A stretch of 64,000 nt of DNA from an uncultured Dehalococcoidia bacterium. Lineage in GTDB: Bacteria; Chloroflexota; Dehalococcoidia; Dehalococcoidales; UBA1222. The position numbers were made by a program, and so were the translations under genes. This document shows positions 1 through 8,834 of the stretch, piece by piece (the stretch's first letter is position 1; each line of letters begins with the position of its first letter). The notes beneath the pieces were generated by a model. That model did no database searches. It was given only the letters and a program-made list of their open reading frames with translations, and was not told the DNA's origin. The stretch is taken from the NCBI GenBank assembly GCA_903844845.1, contig CAIMVG010000018.1, forward strand, positions 18,112 through 82,111, written 5' to 3'.

Positions 1-93
1 GATGGTTTCCGAGGATTTGCACGCCGAATATCCGCGGAACCTTGTCATTTCAGGCCGCGCCATCAATTCGATGCCTTTTTCATCCTTGGTCAT
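1..93 (-). CDS. hisC: probable histidinol-phosphate aminotransferase, N-terminal fragment
   Basis: Only the first 31 codons are inside the window. The frame opens with ATG at 93 and reads MTKDEKGIELMARPEMTR, then FRGYSACKSSETI. An RPE followed by a GYxxCKSxE segment resembles the N-terminus that precedes the PLP domain of HisC. It starts 9 bp after the hisD stop, and a GAGG ribosome site lies inside the end of hisD, so it is the next gene of the his operon. The catalytic domain is not visible, so another his gene such as hisB remains possible. Confidence 0.5.
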   Translation of the reverse strand, partial: MTKDEKGIELMARPEMTRFRGYSACKSSETI

Positions 94-102
94 GCTAAGA
101 CC

Positions 103-1431
103 TCACTTTTTTCTTGATTCACAAGGCAATCTTACAGCTTCGGCGTGGGCAGAAAGGCCCTCTGCTTCTGCCAGAATAGCCGCCACCGGTCCGTACCTGT
201 TCATCATACGATCATCCACGTTCACAACATTCATGAGGCGCACGAAATCCGTAGTATTCAACGGTGATGCGAAGCGGGCGGTCCCGCCTGTGGGCAGAGC
301 ATGACTTGGTCCTGCAACATAGTCTCCCATCACGACAGTGGGGTGTGTCCCCATGAATACGCATCCGGCGCTATTTATCTCGCGCGCGATACTAGAGGAA
401 TCTGCGGCGTAGATGCAGAGATGTTCCGGGGCATAGAGGTTAGCAAGTGTTACAGCCTGATCAATGCTTTCAACGACACATATGATTCCACGGCTGGCAA
501 GGGATTCATTTATCACGGCCTTACGGGACAGATCTCCGGAACGCACATCAAGTTGCTTCAGCACGGCGGAGGAAAGTTCAGCTGACGTAGTTATCAATAT
601 TGACTGTGCCATGCCATCATGTTCCGCTTGCGCCAGCATATCGCATGCGCACCAGGAAGCATTGGCTTTTGCATCAGCAATCACCACGACTTCGCTCGGA
701 CCCTGTAACCCATCGATATCTACCGACCCGTAAACATGTTTCTTGGCAAGCATTACGAAGATATTACCGGGGCCGCAGATCTTATCTACTGCGGGTACCG
801 ATTCGGTACCGAAGGCCATGGCGGCTATCGCCTGGGCACCCCCGGCGGTGAACACGCGGTCTACCCCGGCGACCGAAGCCGCGGCCAGCGTCATATCGGG
901 GATCCTACCGTTTTTAGCGGGCGGTGTGCAGACGATGATTTCGCCCACTCCTGCAGATCTTGCGGGGATGGCGGTCATCAGTACCGAAGACGGGTAGCTT
1001 GCGGTGCCGCCGGGAACGTACAAACCCACCTTTGCGAGCACCCTGGCAACGGTTCCCGGGGCCATTTTTTTTACACCCGAACTGAAGGCTTTGAACTGGT
1101 TATCATGGAATTCTGTTATTCGGCCCGCCGCGGTTTCGATAGCCGACAACAATTCGAGCGGTACCCTTTTCTTTGCCGCGAGTATCTCTTTCGGCGAAAC
1201 CTCGATAGCCGCAAGTTCTACATGGTCGATCATTCTGGCATAGTCTATCAGCGCCCTATCTCCGTTGAGTCGCACTTCTTCAATTATCTTCGCCACGGCC
1301 ATCGCAGGGTCTTCCGTGTCGAACATTTTTTTCAGGCTGGCTGCAAGGTTTGCCGAAATGGCATACGATTGCGGCGTAACTCTTCGCGATAGTGCCTGTT
1401 TTGCCGCATCAAATCCGTTTATTATTCTCAT
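103..1431 (-). CDS. hisD: histidinol dehydrogenase
   Basis: HisD carries out the last two oxidations of histidine synthesis, L-histidinol to L-histidine, with NAD and a zinc ion. The 442-residue product matches the usual family length. It contains family blocks such as YVPGGTASYPSSVLM, GPGNIFV, LAQAEHD and a C-terminal PTGGTARFASPL region. An upstream in-frame codon at 1530 would add 33 residues lying inside hisG and unlike HisD. The ATG at 1431 gives the normal N-terminus MRIINGFDAAK and overlaps the hisG stop as ATGA (1428-1431), the usual sign of translational coupling. Confidence 0.95.
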   Translation of the reverse strand: MRIINGFDAAKQALSRRVTPQSYAISANLAASLKKMFDTEDPAMAVAKIIEEVRLNGDRALIDYARMIDHVELAAIEVSPKEILAAKKRVPLELLSAIETAAGRITEFHDNQFKAFSSGVKKMAPGTVARVLAKVGLYVPGGTASYPSSVLMTAIPARSAGVGEIIVCTPPAKNGRIPDMTLAAASVAGVDRVFTAGGAQAIAAMAFGTESVPAVDKICGPGNIFVMLAKKHVYGSVDIDGLQGPSEVVVIADAKANASWCACDMLAQAEHDGMAQSILITTSAELSSAVLKQLDVRSGDLSRKAVINESLASRGIICVVESIDQAVTLANLYAPEHLCIYAADSSSIAREINSAGCVFMGTHPTVVMGDYVAGPSHALPTGGTARFASPLNTTDFVRLMNVVNVDDRMMNRYGPVAAILAEAEGLSAHAEAVRLPCESRKK

Positions 1432-2846
1432 GGCATCGTTTCCATCGTTTGTTTCAACCGCGCTACAAATGCCGATATCCGTTCGCCTTGTATTCTGTTT
1501 TCCCGCAAGCGGGTATTTCCGATCACACATGCTGTCGATTCGAAAAGTGTTTCTATTATCTTGAGATTATTTTTCACGAGTGTTGAACCGGTTTCGGTAT
1601 TTTCGATAAGGACGTCGGCATCCTCTGGTATGAAAGCTTCGGTGGCTCCCCATGTGGGTATTATTCGGCAAGCGCCAAGCTGGTTGACCCTGGCATAGTT
1701 ATCTGCGATATTAACATATTCGGCGGCGATCCTGCACGGGCTCCCTGCTTTTTTACGGAATTTCTGGAGTTCTTCGCTGGTGTTCACGGGGACTTCGTTG
1801 GCTACAACCGCAACGATACGTACTTTGCCGTACTTCAGATCCAGCAGTTCGCCAACCGGGCTTTGGGGAAACTGGTGATGGTGATCAATCAGCCAGTCCC
1901 TTCCTGTTATGGCCAGGTCGAAGTTTCCATTAGATATTTGAAGCGGCATATCCTGAGGCCGTATCACTTTTATGAAGAACCCGTCCAGAGAAATATTCGG
2001 CCTGCGGTTGCCCGTTGAAGAAGGGTAATCATCTATATTTATCCCCGCAGCGTCCAAGATACGCCTTACGTGAGTCTGCTGGTGCCCATCGGGCAGTGCC
2101 AACCTCACCACAGAAAGATCGGCCGGGGGTAGGTCGGCTTGAACCTGGGTTATTGACCCGGGTAAAGAACTAGTGAAAAATTCTATCGAGGCTGCGTCCC
2201 CGATGACGGAATTAAGCGATGCTAGCAACGGCGAGAGGTCCTTCGAACGCAGGCTCTCTTTATTTACTATAAGGCAAGCCCGGGACTCTACAATTTTGCC
2301 CAGCAATTGGAGCCCCAGTGATTCTATCTCTTTGGGGTCTTTGCGGGACAGGAGTACGATCTCGGCATTTTCAGGAGGATATGCCTCCGCAGAACCCCAT
2401 AACGGATAGACGGCGAAACGGCGCAGCCTCAGCCTTAAGGCAAGTGCTTCGGCAAGATTGGGATATTCTCCGGCGATTCGCACAACTTCACCCCTGGCAG
2501 AGAGGGTCCCACCTGTGAACGAACCCGGGGTCGTGGCGGCGTACACGGAACCTTCTCCGAAACCGAGTTCACGCAATTTGACGATGGAACTGGACGGGAA
2601 CTTGACCATCTGTTCACTGAACCAGTCCAACCCGCAGATACCGATGTCGTAATTTCCCACAGCTACCTGTATGGGGATGTCTTTTTCCTGGAACATCTTT
2701 GCGGCCAGTCCGCTCATGGTGCTGGATTTCAGCCGGTAAACCCGGGTCTTTTCATTGTAATCATCAAGGCCCCAGCCGGCCTTCTCCAGCAAAGGTGCAA
2801 TTTGCGAAAGGAGCCTGCCCTTAGGAAGCGCTATTCTGAAGGTCAT
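1428..2846 (-). CDS. hisG: ATP phosphoribosyltransferase, tandem double-domain form
   Basis: HisG condenses ATP and PRPP in the first step of histidine synthesis. This 472-residue protein is about twice the length of a short-form HisG because it holds two HisG-like units in tandem. Residues 1-230 open with IALPKGRL and contain DIGICGLDWF. Residues 246-472 open with VRLALPDG and contain DLAITGRDWL. Only the second unit keeps the PRPP loop: WGATEAFIPEDADVLIENTETGSTL spans residues 399-423 with key residues E415, T417, G420, T422. The matching segment of the first unit (WGSAEAYPPEN, then LLSRKDPKE) has lost the TGxT element. No long-form ACT-like domain is visible, and hisZ is directly upstream, so the unit probably works with HisZ. 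The first half may be structural or regulatory; this is inferred. Confidence 0.9.
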   Translation of the reverse strand: MTFRIALPKGRLLSQIAPLLEKAGWGLDDYNEKTRVYRLKSSTMSGLAAKMFQEKDIPIQVAVGNYDIGICGLDWFSEQMVKFPSSSIVKLRELGFGEGSVYAATTPGSFTGGTLSARGEVVRIAGEYPNLAEALALRLRLRRFAVYPLWGSAEAYPPENAEIVLLSRKDPKEIESLGLQLLGKIVESRACLIVNKESLRSKDLSPLLASLNSVIGDAASIEFFTSSLPGSITQVQADLPPADLSVVRLALPDGHQQTHVRRILDAAGINIDDYPSSTGNRRPNISLDGFFIKVIRPQDMPLQISNGNFDLAITGRDWLIDHHHQFPQSPVGELLDLKYGKVRIVAVVANEVPVNTSEELQKFRKKAGSPCRIAAEYVNIADNYARVNQLGACRIIPTWGATEAFIPEDADVLIENTETGSTLVKNNLKIIETLFESTACVIGNTRLRENRIQGERISAFVARLKQTMETMP

Positions 2847-4085
2847 CTATCCGCAACCTATGGTTGCAAACGCTTCTATTGCGCTCTCGCATTCACTGGT
2901 TTCACGTTTGCCGCAATTGAACACGTTAAATCTCGGGACTCCGCTCCGTACAGTAACTTTCCATCCGCATTCTTCGTCAGGTTGTCCCGGCGCGGCAAAA
3001 GTGACGACGCACCCGGCACGACGTAAAAGATCGGCGGCTTCTGTTGCATCTTTCATGACCGCTGGTTCGATATCCATGCTCACTCGCTGGGACACGCCGA
3101 TATAAAGGCCGTCTATATTGATAAGGGCAGCAAGCCGGTCGATATATAGGGCGAACCCGCCCGCGGGAACGTCCTTGCCGCTCATCATGCCCACGAGCCG
3201 GTCATAACGGCCGCCCCCGCCAACGTTCACGCCTTCTGCGAAGAGACGGAAAATAAATCCGGTGTAATATTCGAACCCTTTACCCGAAGTAAAATCAATC
3301 TCGTAATTCAACCCCATCGCTTCCACAACGTCGATGGTTGCTATGAACTCTTCAAGGGACGACTGTATCTCCGGGATGCCGGCGGCGAACAGGGCCCGCA
3401 TGTTTTTAAGGAAACCCGACGAAGTGCCCTTGGTTCCCAGCAGCAGTTTCAAGGCTTCCACGGCCTGAGGCTTTTCAGCTTCGAGTGAGTCGAGCGCCGT
3501 CATGTTACCGTCCAATATGCGGTCAAAGATGTCGTTCTGTTCAGCATGGCTCAAGCCGAGGCTTGACAGGATACCGCGTATCAACCCGGCATGGGAGAGT
3601 TTTAACTCCAGCCGATTCAACCCCATCTTCTTTACGGCGTCGCATGCGAAACTTACAAGTTCGGCGTCTGCCAGCGCAGAACCAGGGCCGATCAATTCGG
3701 CGCCGCACTGCCAGCGTTCACGTGGCTTGATACCGGTTTCTTCGAAGATAAAGGAATTTGTCACATAGGAAAAGCGGGCTGTAGAAGCTTCCGATCCCAT
3801 GGTTTCCGTGTACAACCTGACAACCGGTATGGTTGCATCAGGTTTAAGAACGACGCGTTCTCCGCTCCATCCATCCCAATCGAGGAATGAGTAAACCCGG
3901 CGCAGCATCCCGGGAGTCAACGTTCCGGCCGAGGTGAAGAGGTGCAGGTACTCGAGTGTGGGGGTCCGGACCTCGTAATAACCGTAACACCTGGAGACAT
4001 CCTGAAATGCAGTTTCCACGCTGCGGAAACGAAGCATTTCTTCCCGGGTGAGATCGCGGCATCCCTTGCATCTTTGAATCTGCAT
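2847..4085 (-). CDS. hisZ: ATP phosphoribosyltransferase regulatory subunit HisZ
   Basis: The 412-residue product has a class II histidyl-tRNA synthetase fold, with RCKGCRDL near the N-terminus and GGGGRYDRLVG at 288-299. The HisS catalytic arginine motif (RGLDYYTG type) is replaced by FTSGKGFEYYTG at 265-276, and the motif-2 region is poorly kept. This is the pattern of HisZ, which does not charge tRNA but forms the regulatory half of short-form HisG. Its position immediately before hisG (the stop touches the hisG start) agrees. It heads the his operon, behind a promoter at 4124-4153 and an AGGA ribosome site. A true HisS is unlikely. Confidence 0.88.
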   Translation of the reverse strand: MQIQRCKGCRDLTREEMLRFRSVETAFQDVSRCYGYYEVRTPTLEYLHLFTSAGTLTPGMLRRVYSFLDWDGWSGERVVLKPDATIPVVRLYTETMGSEASTARFSYVTNSFIFEETGIKPRERWQCGAELIGPGSALADAELVSFACDAVKKMGLNRLELKLSHAGLIRGILSSLGLSHAEQNDIFDRILDGNMTALDSLEAEKPQAVEALKLLLGTKGTSSGFLKNMRALFAAGIPEIQSSLEEFIATIDVVEAMGLNYEIDFTSGKGFEYYTGFIFRLFAEGVNVGGGGRYDRLVGMMSGKDVPAGGFALYIDRLAALINIDGLYIGVSQRVSMDIEPAVMKDATEAADLLRRAGCVVTFAAPGQPDEECGWKVTVRSGVPRFNVFNCGKRETSECESAIEAFATIGCG

Positions 4086-4123
4086 ATATTAATCCTGTTC
4101 GTTCCTTTTGATGGTGATGGACA

Positions 4124-4153
4124 ATTCTACACTACTAGCTTCGGGAGGTTCAA
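4124..4153 (-). promoter_or_regulatory. predicted sigma-A type promoter of the his operon
   Basis: On the minus strand TTGAAC (4148-4153) is separated by 18 bp from TAGAAT (4124-4129), about 40 bp before the hisZ start. It lies back to back with the nfeD promoter. Identified by eye only. Confidence 0.5.
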
Positions 4154-4157
4154 CATC

Positions 4158-4186
4158 TTGCACCGGATGTGGCATGTGGTTATACT
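4158..4186 (+). promoter_or_regulatory. predicted promoter of the nfeD-slipin operon
   Basis: TTGCAC (4158-4163), a 17-bp spacer and TATACT (4181-4186) form a good sigma-A type promoter about 38 bp before the nfeD start. It diverges from the his promoter within the same 138-bp gap. Confidence 0.5.
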
Positions 4187-4223
4187 TAAAAACTGACCCG
4201 AAATTTGAACAATCGCGCCTACC

Positions 4224-4844
4224 ATGGAGATTGAATTGGACAGCTTGCGGACAGCTTTGAGCAATCCGAACCTGGCGTTTTTGTTGTTCATGCTCTCGAT
4301 ACTGGGCATCTCGATAGAGATACTCACGCCCGGGTTGATATTGCCGAGTACGTTCGGGATCATTTCAGGGATATTCGCATTCCTGGCTCTCAGTTCACTT
4401 CCCGTCAACCCCGTAGGGATCTTTTTGATACTTCTGTCCCTCGGGTTTTTTATTACAGAGGCTTTTGTTCGGACGAAAGGGCTGGTTACGTCACTAGGCA
4501 TAATCTCTATCGCGATCGGATCGATATTCCTGTTCAGGGGAGGCGCGGACAATCGTGCGAATCCGTTACTTATGGCAGGGGTCGTGGCCGTTATGGCGTC
4601 GATCCTGGTATTTATTGCCAATCGTGTCGTCACTGCCCAACGCCGCAAGATACTGACAGGCCGGGAGGGGTTTAAAGGCAGCACCGCTATCGTAAGAACC
4701 TCCCTTGTCCCCGAGGGTCTGGTGTTATTCCAGGGAGAATTATGGAAAGCGACACTTGACACGGGCAGCGCCGTCCCTGGTGAGCTAGTCATCATTGAAG
4801 CCCTTGATGGCTTGAAATTATCTGTTACAAAGAAAAGGGGGTAA
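4224..4844 (+). CDS. NfeD-family membrane protein (short form)
   Basis: The 206-residue protein has four to five hydrophobic helices between about residues 17 and 132, such as LAFLLFMLSILGISIEIL and a second set around GVVAVMASILVFIA. They are followed by a soluble beta-rich C-terminal domain from about residue 140 (GREGFKGSTAIVRTSL, PGELVIIEALDGLKLSV) typical of the NfeD OB-fold. The ClpP-like serine protease domain of long NfeD proteins is absent. The family is known to pair with SPFH-domain proteins, and a slipin follows 6 bp downstream, so the two probably form a membrane-microdomain complex. No clear ribosome site precedes the ATG. Confidence 0.85.
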   Translation: MEIELDSLRTALSNPNLAFLLFMLSILGISIEILTPGLILPSTFGIISGIFAFLALSSLPVNPVGIFLILLSLGFFITEAFVRTKGLVTSLGIISIAIGSIFLFRGGADNRANPLLMAGVVAVMASILVFIANRVVTAQRRKILTGREGFKGSTAIVRTSLVPEGLVLFQGELWKATLDTGSAVPGELVIIEALDGLKLSVTKKRG

Positions 4845-4850
4845 GCTTAA

Positions 4851-5654
4851 ATGGCACCAATCATTGCAGTTCTTATCGTCATATTTGTTATCGCTATCCT
4901 GTCCATGTCGATCAAGGTGGTCAACGAATACGAACGGGGTGTGATTTTCAGGCTGGGCAGGCTTATGGGAGCTAAAGGCCCCGGGTTTTTCATGATCATC
5001 CCGTTTATCGACCGCATGGTTAAGATAGACCTTCGCGTGGTCACGCTGGATGTCCCCTCACAGGATGTCATCACCCGCGATAATGTTACGGTGCGGGTCA
5101 GCGCCGTTGTTTATTTCCGCGTTATCAATCCCGAAGCCTCGGTGGTGAAGGTCATCAACCACATACAGGCCACTTCGCAAATCTCGCAGACCACACTGCG
5201 CAATGTGCTCGGGCAGCATGAACTCGACGAACTCCTGTCCCAGAGGGAAAAATTGAACCAGAACCTGCAAACCATAATCGATGAACAAACAGACCCCTGG
5301 GGTGTCAAAGTCAGTATCGTAGAAATCAAAGACGTCGAATTGCCGGAAGGTATGCGCCGTTCTATGGCCGCCCAGGCTGAAGCAGAGCGCGTACGCCGGG
5401 CCAAGATAATCCATGCCGAAGGCGAGATGCAGGCCTCTGCCAAACTACTTGAAGCCGGCAAGATAATCGCACAGGAACCGGTGACCTTGCAGTTGCGTTA
5501 CCTGCAAACATTGACTGAGATCGCAACTGAAAAGACTAACACACTGATATTCCCGGTCCCGATCGACCTCATTTCGATGTTCCTTCCAAAAAACAAAACA
5601 GAAGCCTGCAAGACCGAAGAGGTTGCGGAAGTAAAGACAAAACCCGCCAAATAG
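4851..5654 (+). CDS. slipin/stomatin-like SPFH-domain protein
   Basis: The 267-residue product starts with one N-terminal membrane helix (about residues 3-20), followed by the SPFH block VVNEYERGVIFRLGRL, GPGFFMIIPFIDRMVKIDLR and LDVPSQDVITRDNV. Next come the coiled-coil stretch around EGMRRSMAAQAEAERVRRA and the conserved LRYLQTL. This is the bacterial slipin architecture. Slipins oligomerise under the inner membrane and usually work with the NfeD partner encoded immediately upstream. A GGGGG ribosome site precedes the ATG. The gene ends 1 bp before the end of the convergent birA. Confidence 0.93.
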   Translation: MAPIIAVLIVIFVIAILSMSIKVVNEYERGVIFRLGRLMGAKGPGFFMIIPFIDRMVKIDLRVVTLDVPSQDVITRDNVTVRVSAVVYFRVINPEASVVKVINHIQATSQISQTTLRNVLGQHELDELLSQREKLNQNLQTIIDEQTDPWGVKVSIVEIKDVELPEGMRRSMAAQAEAERVRRAKIIHAEGEMQASAKLLEAGKIIAQEPVTLQLRYLQTLTEIATEKTNTLIFPVPIDLISMFLPKNKTEACKTEEVAEVKTKPAK

Positions 5655-5655
5655 C

Positions 5656-6465
5656 TCAAGGGAAAAGTACGCCGGGGAAATAGCTCTGGGTTCTCAGAGT
5701 TACGTCCCCGGCGGGGATAATTTTGAGGTCCCCATTTTCAAGCCTCAGTCTCAAGCACCCCTCGGTGTCCACCGATTCAGCCAGCCCATCAAACGTTTGA
5801 GTGGTTGTTTTGACGGTTACTTGTTGCCCCAGTGTTATCAGCGCTTCTGACCATTCGGCGAGTTGCGATTCCCCTTCAGCCATCTTCGCATATCGCCTTT
5901 CGAAATTTTCAAGAAGACTGCACAATAGGTCAATGCGCAATAATGTTTTACCGCTCGCCGCGTTTAGGCTCGTTCCGGTTTCCGCGATTTCCGGGTATGC
6001 ATCCGGTTCGATGTTAATATTGACACCGATACCTACTACAGCATATGTACCCTTGGAAGGCGACTCCCCGGAAACAGCCAGTATGCCGCACACCTTTTTC
6101 CCGCCGATAAGAACGTCGTTCGGCCATTTAATGCATGCTGGTGTCCCGCTGACTTCTTTTATGGAATCAAGAACTGCCAAACTGGCAAGCATGGTGAGAG
6201 AGTTAAGGGCAGCTTTAGATGGATAAAGTATGATGGAGACATAAATACCGCCCTTGGGGGAAATCCAAACCCTGTCAAATCGGCCTTTCCCATGTTCCTG
6301 TGCCCCTGCAACTACGACTGTACCGTTCGGGGTATCGCGACGGACCTGTTCGAGCGCCGTTTCCATTGTCGAGCTTACCTTTGTACGGTAAACCAGAGTT
6401 TGTCCTATCTCGCGAGTATTGAGGCGCGACAGTATTATTTTGGACGACAAATCGTCTCTGGTCAT
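5656..6465 (-). CDS. birA: biotin--[acetyl-CoA-carboxylase] ligase, no DNA-binding domain
   Basis: This enzyme activates biotin with ATP and attaches it to the biotin carboxyl carrier of biotin-dependent carboxylases. The 269-residue protein carries the biotinyl-AMP motif GKGRFDRVW (class GRGR), then KWPNDVLIGGKKVCGIL and VGIGVNIN, plus a small SH3-like C-terminal domain (FDGLAESVDTEGCLRL). The winged-helix repressor domain of E. coli BirA is absent, so it should not repress transcription. The gene stands alone behind the pilT/HD-GYP pair, with the pilT stop 22 bp upstream of its start. Confidence 0.93.
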   Translation of the reverse strand: MTRDDLSSKIILSRLNTREIGQTLVYRTKVSSTMETALEQVRRDTPNGTVVVAGAQEHGKGRFDRVWISPKGGIYVSIILYPSKAALNSLTMLASLAVLDSIKEVSGTPACIKWPNDVLIGGKKVCGILAVSGESPSKGTYAVVGIGVNINIEPDAYPEIAETGTSLNAASGKTLLRIDLLCSLLENFERRYAKMAEGESQLAEWSEALITLGQQVTVKTTTQTFDGLAESVDTEGCLRLRLENGDLKIIPAGDVTLRTQSYFPGVLFP

Positions 6466-6487
6466 AACTGGATCAAGGATTTACCGA

Positions 6488-7573
6488 TTAAATCGTCTGC
6501 CGGGCTTTGTATTCAAATTGGATAAGTTTCTGCAGCCTGTCAGGATGGCTGCTGTGCGAAAGGGCTTCTTCGGGCGTGACGCTCTTCATGCGCACCAGGC
6601 CTGCCAGGCACTGGTCGAGGGTCTGCATGCCTTCGTTTGCGTTGAGCTGCATCACGTTGTTTAGTTCGTATGTTTTTCCGTCGCGCATGAGGTTTCTGAC
6701 AGCTGTGTTGGCAATCATGACCTCAAACGCGGGGACGCGTCCGTGTCCGACTGCTTTCGGCAGCAGCGTCTGGGACAAAACGGCAATCAGGGTTTGAGAG
6801 AACTGCAGCCGGATCTGGGGCTGCTGGTCGGAAGGGTACATGTCGATGATGCGGTCCACCGTCTGAGCCGCGTCGATGGTGTGCAGTGTGCCCATCACAA
6901 GATGGCCGGTTTCAGCCGCCCGAAGCGCCGTCGAAACAGTTGGCAGGTCTCGCATTTCCCCCACCACTATAACGTCGGGGTCGTGGCGCAAGGCGTGTAT
7001 GAGGGCGATATCGAACGAAAGCGTGTCGTCTCCAAGGTCGCGTTGGGCGATAAGGCATTTCCGGTTGCGATGCAGGTATTCGATTGGATTTTCAATAGTG
7101 ATGACGTTGCGTGCGGCGTTTGCATTCAAGTAATCAAGCATTGAAGCCATGGTTGTGGATTTACCGCTTCCAGTGGGGCCCGTGACGAGTATCATACCCC
7201 TGGGTTTCATGATCAGTTCCTTGCATATTTGAGGCAATCCCAACTGCTCGATTGTGGCCACCTCGGTCGGGACTACGCGGAAACAAATGCTTATCGTACC
7301 GCGCTGTCTCATAACGCTGACACGAAAACGGGCCAGCCCCTGAACGCCGTAAGCGAAATCAAGCTCCAGGTCTTGTGAAAAGGCCTTCTGGCGTTCAGAC
7401 GAAGCAATTGTGCCAAGCACATCTTCGAGGTCCGCGCCGCTCAACGGGGGTAGGTCCTCCTGGATTTTCAGCTCTCCGTCTATACGCAGCACCGGGGGGC
7501 TGGGGACCCTGAGGTGGAGGTCTGAGGCATTGCTGGTTACAACCCTCTTCAACAATTCATTGATCTCTATCAT
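6488..7573 (-). CDS. pilT: type IV pilus retraction ATPase PilT
   Basis: PilT is the hexameric ATPase that depolymerises type IV pili and drives twitching. The 361-residue protein has the N-terminal PAS-like half (NASDLHLRVPSPPVLRIDGEL), Walker A GPTGSGKST, the Asp box (ITIENPIEY), a Walker B region VIVVGEMRDLPT and the His box GTLHTIDAAQTVDRIID. All catalytic elements are present. It overlaps the upstream response regulator by 4 bp (7570-7573), so the two are co-translated. A second, more divergent PilT lies at 23031-24161 with the pilus operon. Confidence 0.93.
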   Translation of the reverse strand: MIEINELLKRVVTSNASDLHLRVPSPPVLRIDGELKIQEDLPPLSGADLEDVLGTIASSERQKAFSQDLELDFAYGVQGLARFRVSVMRQRGTISICFRVVPTEVATIEQLGLPQICKELIMKPRGMILVTGPTGSGKSTTMASMLDYLNANAARNVITIENPIEYLHRNRKCLIAQRDLGDDTLSFDIALIHALRHDPDVIVVGEMRDLPTVSTALRAAETGHLVMGTLHTIDAAQTVDRIIDMYPSDQQPQIRLQFSQTLIAVLSQTLLPKAVGHGRVPAFEVMIANTAVRNLMRDGKTYELNNVMQLNANEGMQTLDQCLAGLVRMKSVTPEEALSHSSHPDRLQKLIQFEYKARQTI

Positions 7574-8649
7574 TTAAAAACCTCGAATCCGGGTTGCGTT
7601 GTATTCGATATCACGGAGGCCATACCTTCTCTGGAGAGCACGAATGCATCCACCACATCCGGGTTGAACTGGAGCCCTCGGCTGCGTTCAATTTCCTCGA
7701 ATGCTGCACCTGTTCCCATCCAAGCACGGTACGGGCGTTTTGATGTCATAGCGTCGAAGGCATCGCAAACACTCAAGATAGAGGCGCCGATCGGGATGTC
7801 GTTGCCGCGGATCCCGTCCGGATATCCTTTTCCGTCGAAGCGTTCATGGTGGCTGCGGACCATCTGCATCAACTCCCTGTCGTCCACAACGGGGGCCAGG
7901 ATGTGCTCCCCGATCTGGCAGTGTTGTTTGACCTCAGTATATTCAGTCGGGGTCAGGACCCCGGGTTTGTTAAGAACAAGTTCGGTCACACCGATCTTAC
8001 CGATATCGTGTATCAAACCGGCCAGTTTAATCTTTTCCTGGGTTTGTTTTGAGAGCCCCATGTTTTCCGCGATTATCGCCGCCATCCCGCCTACCCGCTG
8101 GGAGTGCCCGATAGTGTAGCCATCTTTGGCCTCCAGTGCATGGGCCAGGGCTTCGATCGCATGCAGAAACGACTCCTTGATGGCCAGGGCTTGCGCCGCT
8201 ACTTTCTGTTCCAAATTATTTTGATAATCACGATTTTCAAGTATGAGTCGGCGTTTTTCAAGCGCCCGTTGCACACTTATATTGACCTCGCCGAGGTTGA
8301 AGGGCTTGACCACATAATCGTAGGCTCCATTTTTCATACATTCGATGGCCGCGGAAGCGTCGTTAACGGCTGTGCACATGATAACCGCAGTGTCAGGGTA
8401 GTTTGCAATGATTTCCGGGAGATAAACTTCGCCGGATTTCCCGGGCATGCGGATATCCATCAATACCAGGCTGATAGGGTAATCCCGGAGAAGTGCCGCA
8501 GCTTGGTCTGTATCAGCGGCCTCATAAATCGTGTACGGCCCCGGTGATAGCCCTAGTTTGAGCAGCTTTCGGATGACTGCTTCATCGTCCACTACCAGGA
8601 TGGAGCCCGGATTAGGATTCTCGGTGATATTCATATTAATTTGCGGCAC
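7570..8649 (-). CDS. response regulator with HD-GYP phosphodiesterase domain
   Basis: The protein has a receiver (about residues 17-130: LVVDDEAV, phospho-acceptor in LVLMDIRMPGKSG, KPF) joined by a helix to an HD-GYP domain (about residues 160-345). That domain shows HDIGKIGV, HCQIGEH and HHERFDGKGYPDGI, the metal-binding pattern of cyclic-di-GMP phosphodiesterases. Its 4-bp overlap with pilT suggests that c-di-GMP turnover and pilus retraction are coupled. The start is uncertain: GTG at 8649 or ATG at 8634, and neither has a well-placed ribosome site. No sensor kinase is adjacent. Confidence 0.92.
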   Translation of the reverse strand: MPQINMNITENPNPGSILVVDDEAVIRKLLKLGLSPGPYTIYEAADTDQAAALLRDYPISLVLMDIRMPGKSGEVYLPEIIANYPDTAVIMCTAVNDASAAIECMKNGAYDYVVKPFNLGEVNISVQRALEKRRLILENRDYQNNLEQKVAAQALAIKESFLHAIEALAHALEAKDGYTIGHSQRVGGMAAIIAENMGLSKQTQEKIKLAGLIHDIGKIGVTELVLNKPGVLTPTEYTEVKQHCQIGEHILAPVVDDRELMQMVRSHHERFDGKGYPDGIRGNDIPIGASILSVCDAFDAMTSKRPYRAWMGTGAAFEEIERSRGLQFNPDVVDAFVLSREGMASVISNTTQPGFEVFK

Positions 8650-8834
8650 CCCACGGTTATAATATTATACCATTATTATCCCCATAAGGCCTTTTTGTAC
8701 CGAAATAGTGGCCGATTTTATCTACATTCTACATACTAAACCATACTAAACCTGATTATATAATCGTCTGATATTGTAAATCTATGCCTCATTAGTAGTA
8801 TTTCGGAACCTGAAAAACACACCTTAGTACTGGT

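Noticed and set aside
736..1392. 218-codon plus-strand frame
   Set aside because: It is antisense to hisD, whose motifs are complete; codon content is shadow-like.
2847..4085. histidyl-tRNA synthetase
   Set aside because: The catalytic RGLDYYTG arginine is replaced (SGKGFEYYTG) and it lies beside hisG, so HisZ fits better.
4127..4795. 222-codon open frame on the minus strand
   Set aside because: It is antisense to the NfeD-type gene, low in hydrophobic pattern and Arg/Thr/Ser-rich, as expected for a shadow frame.
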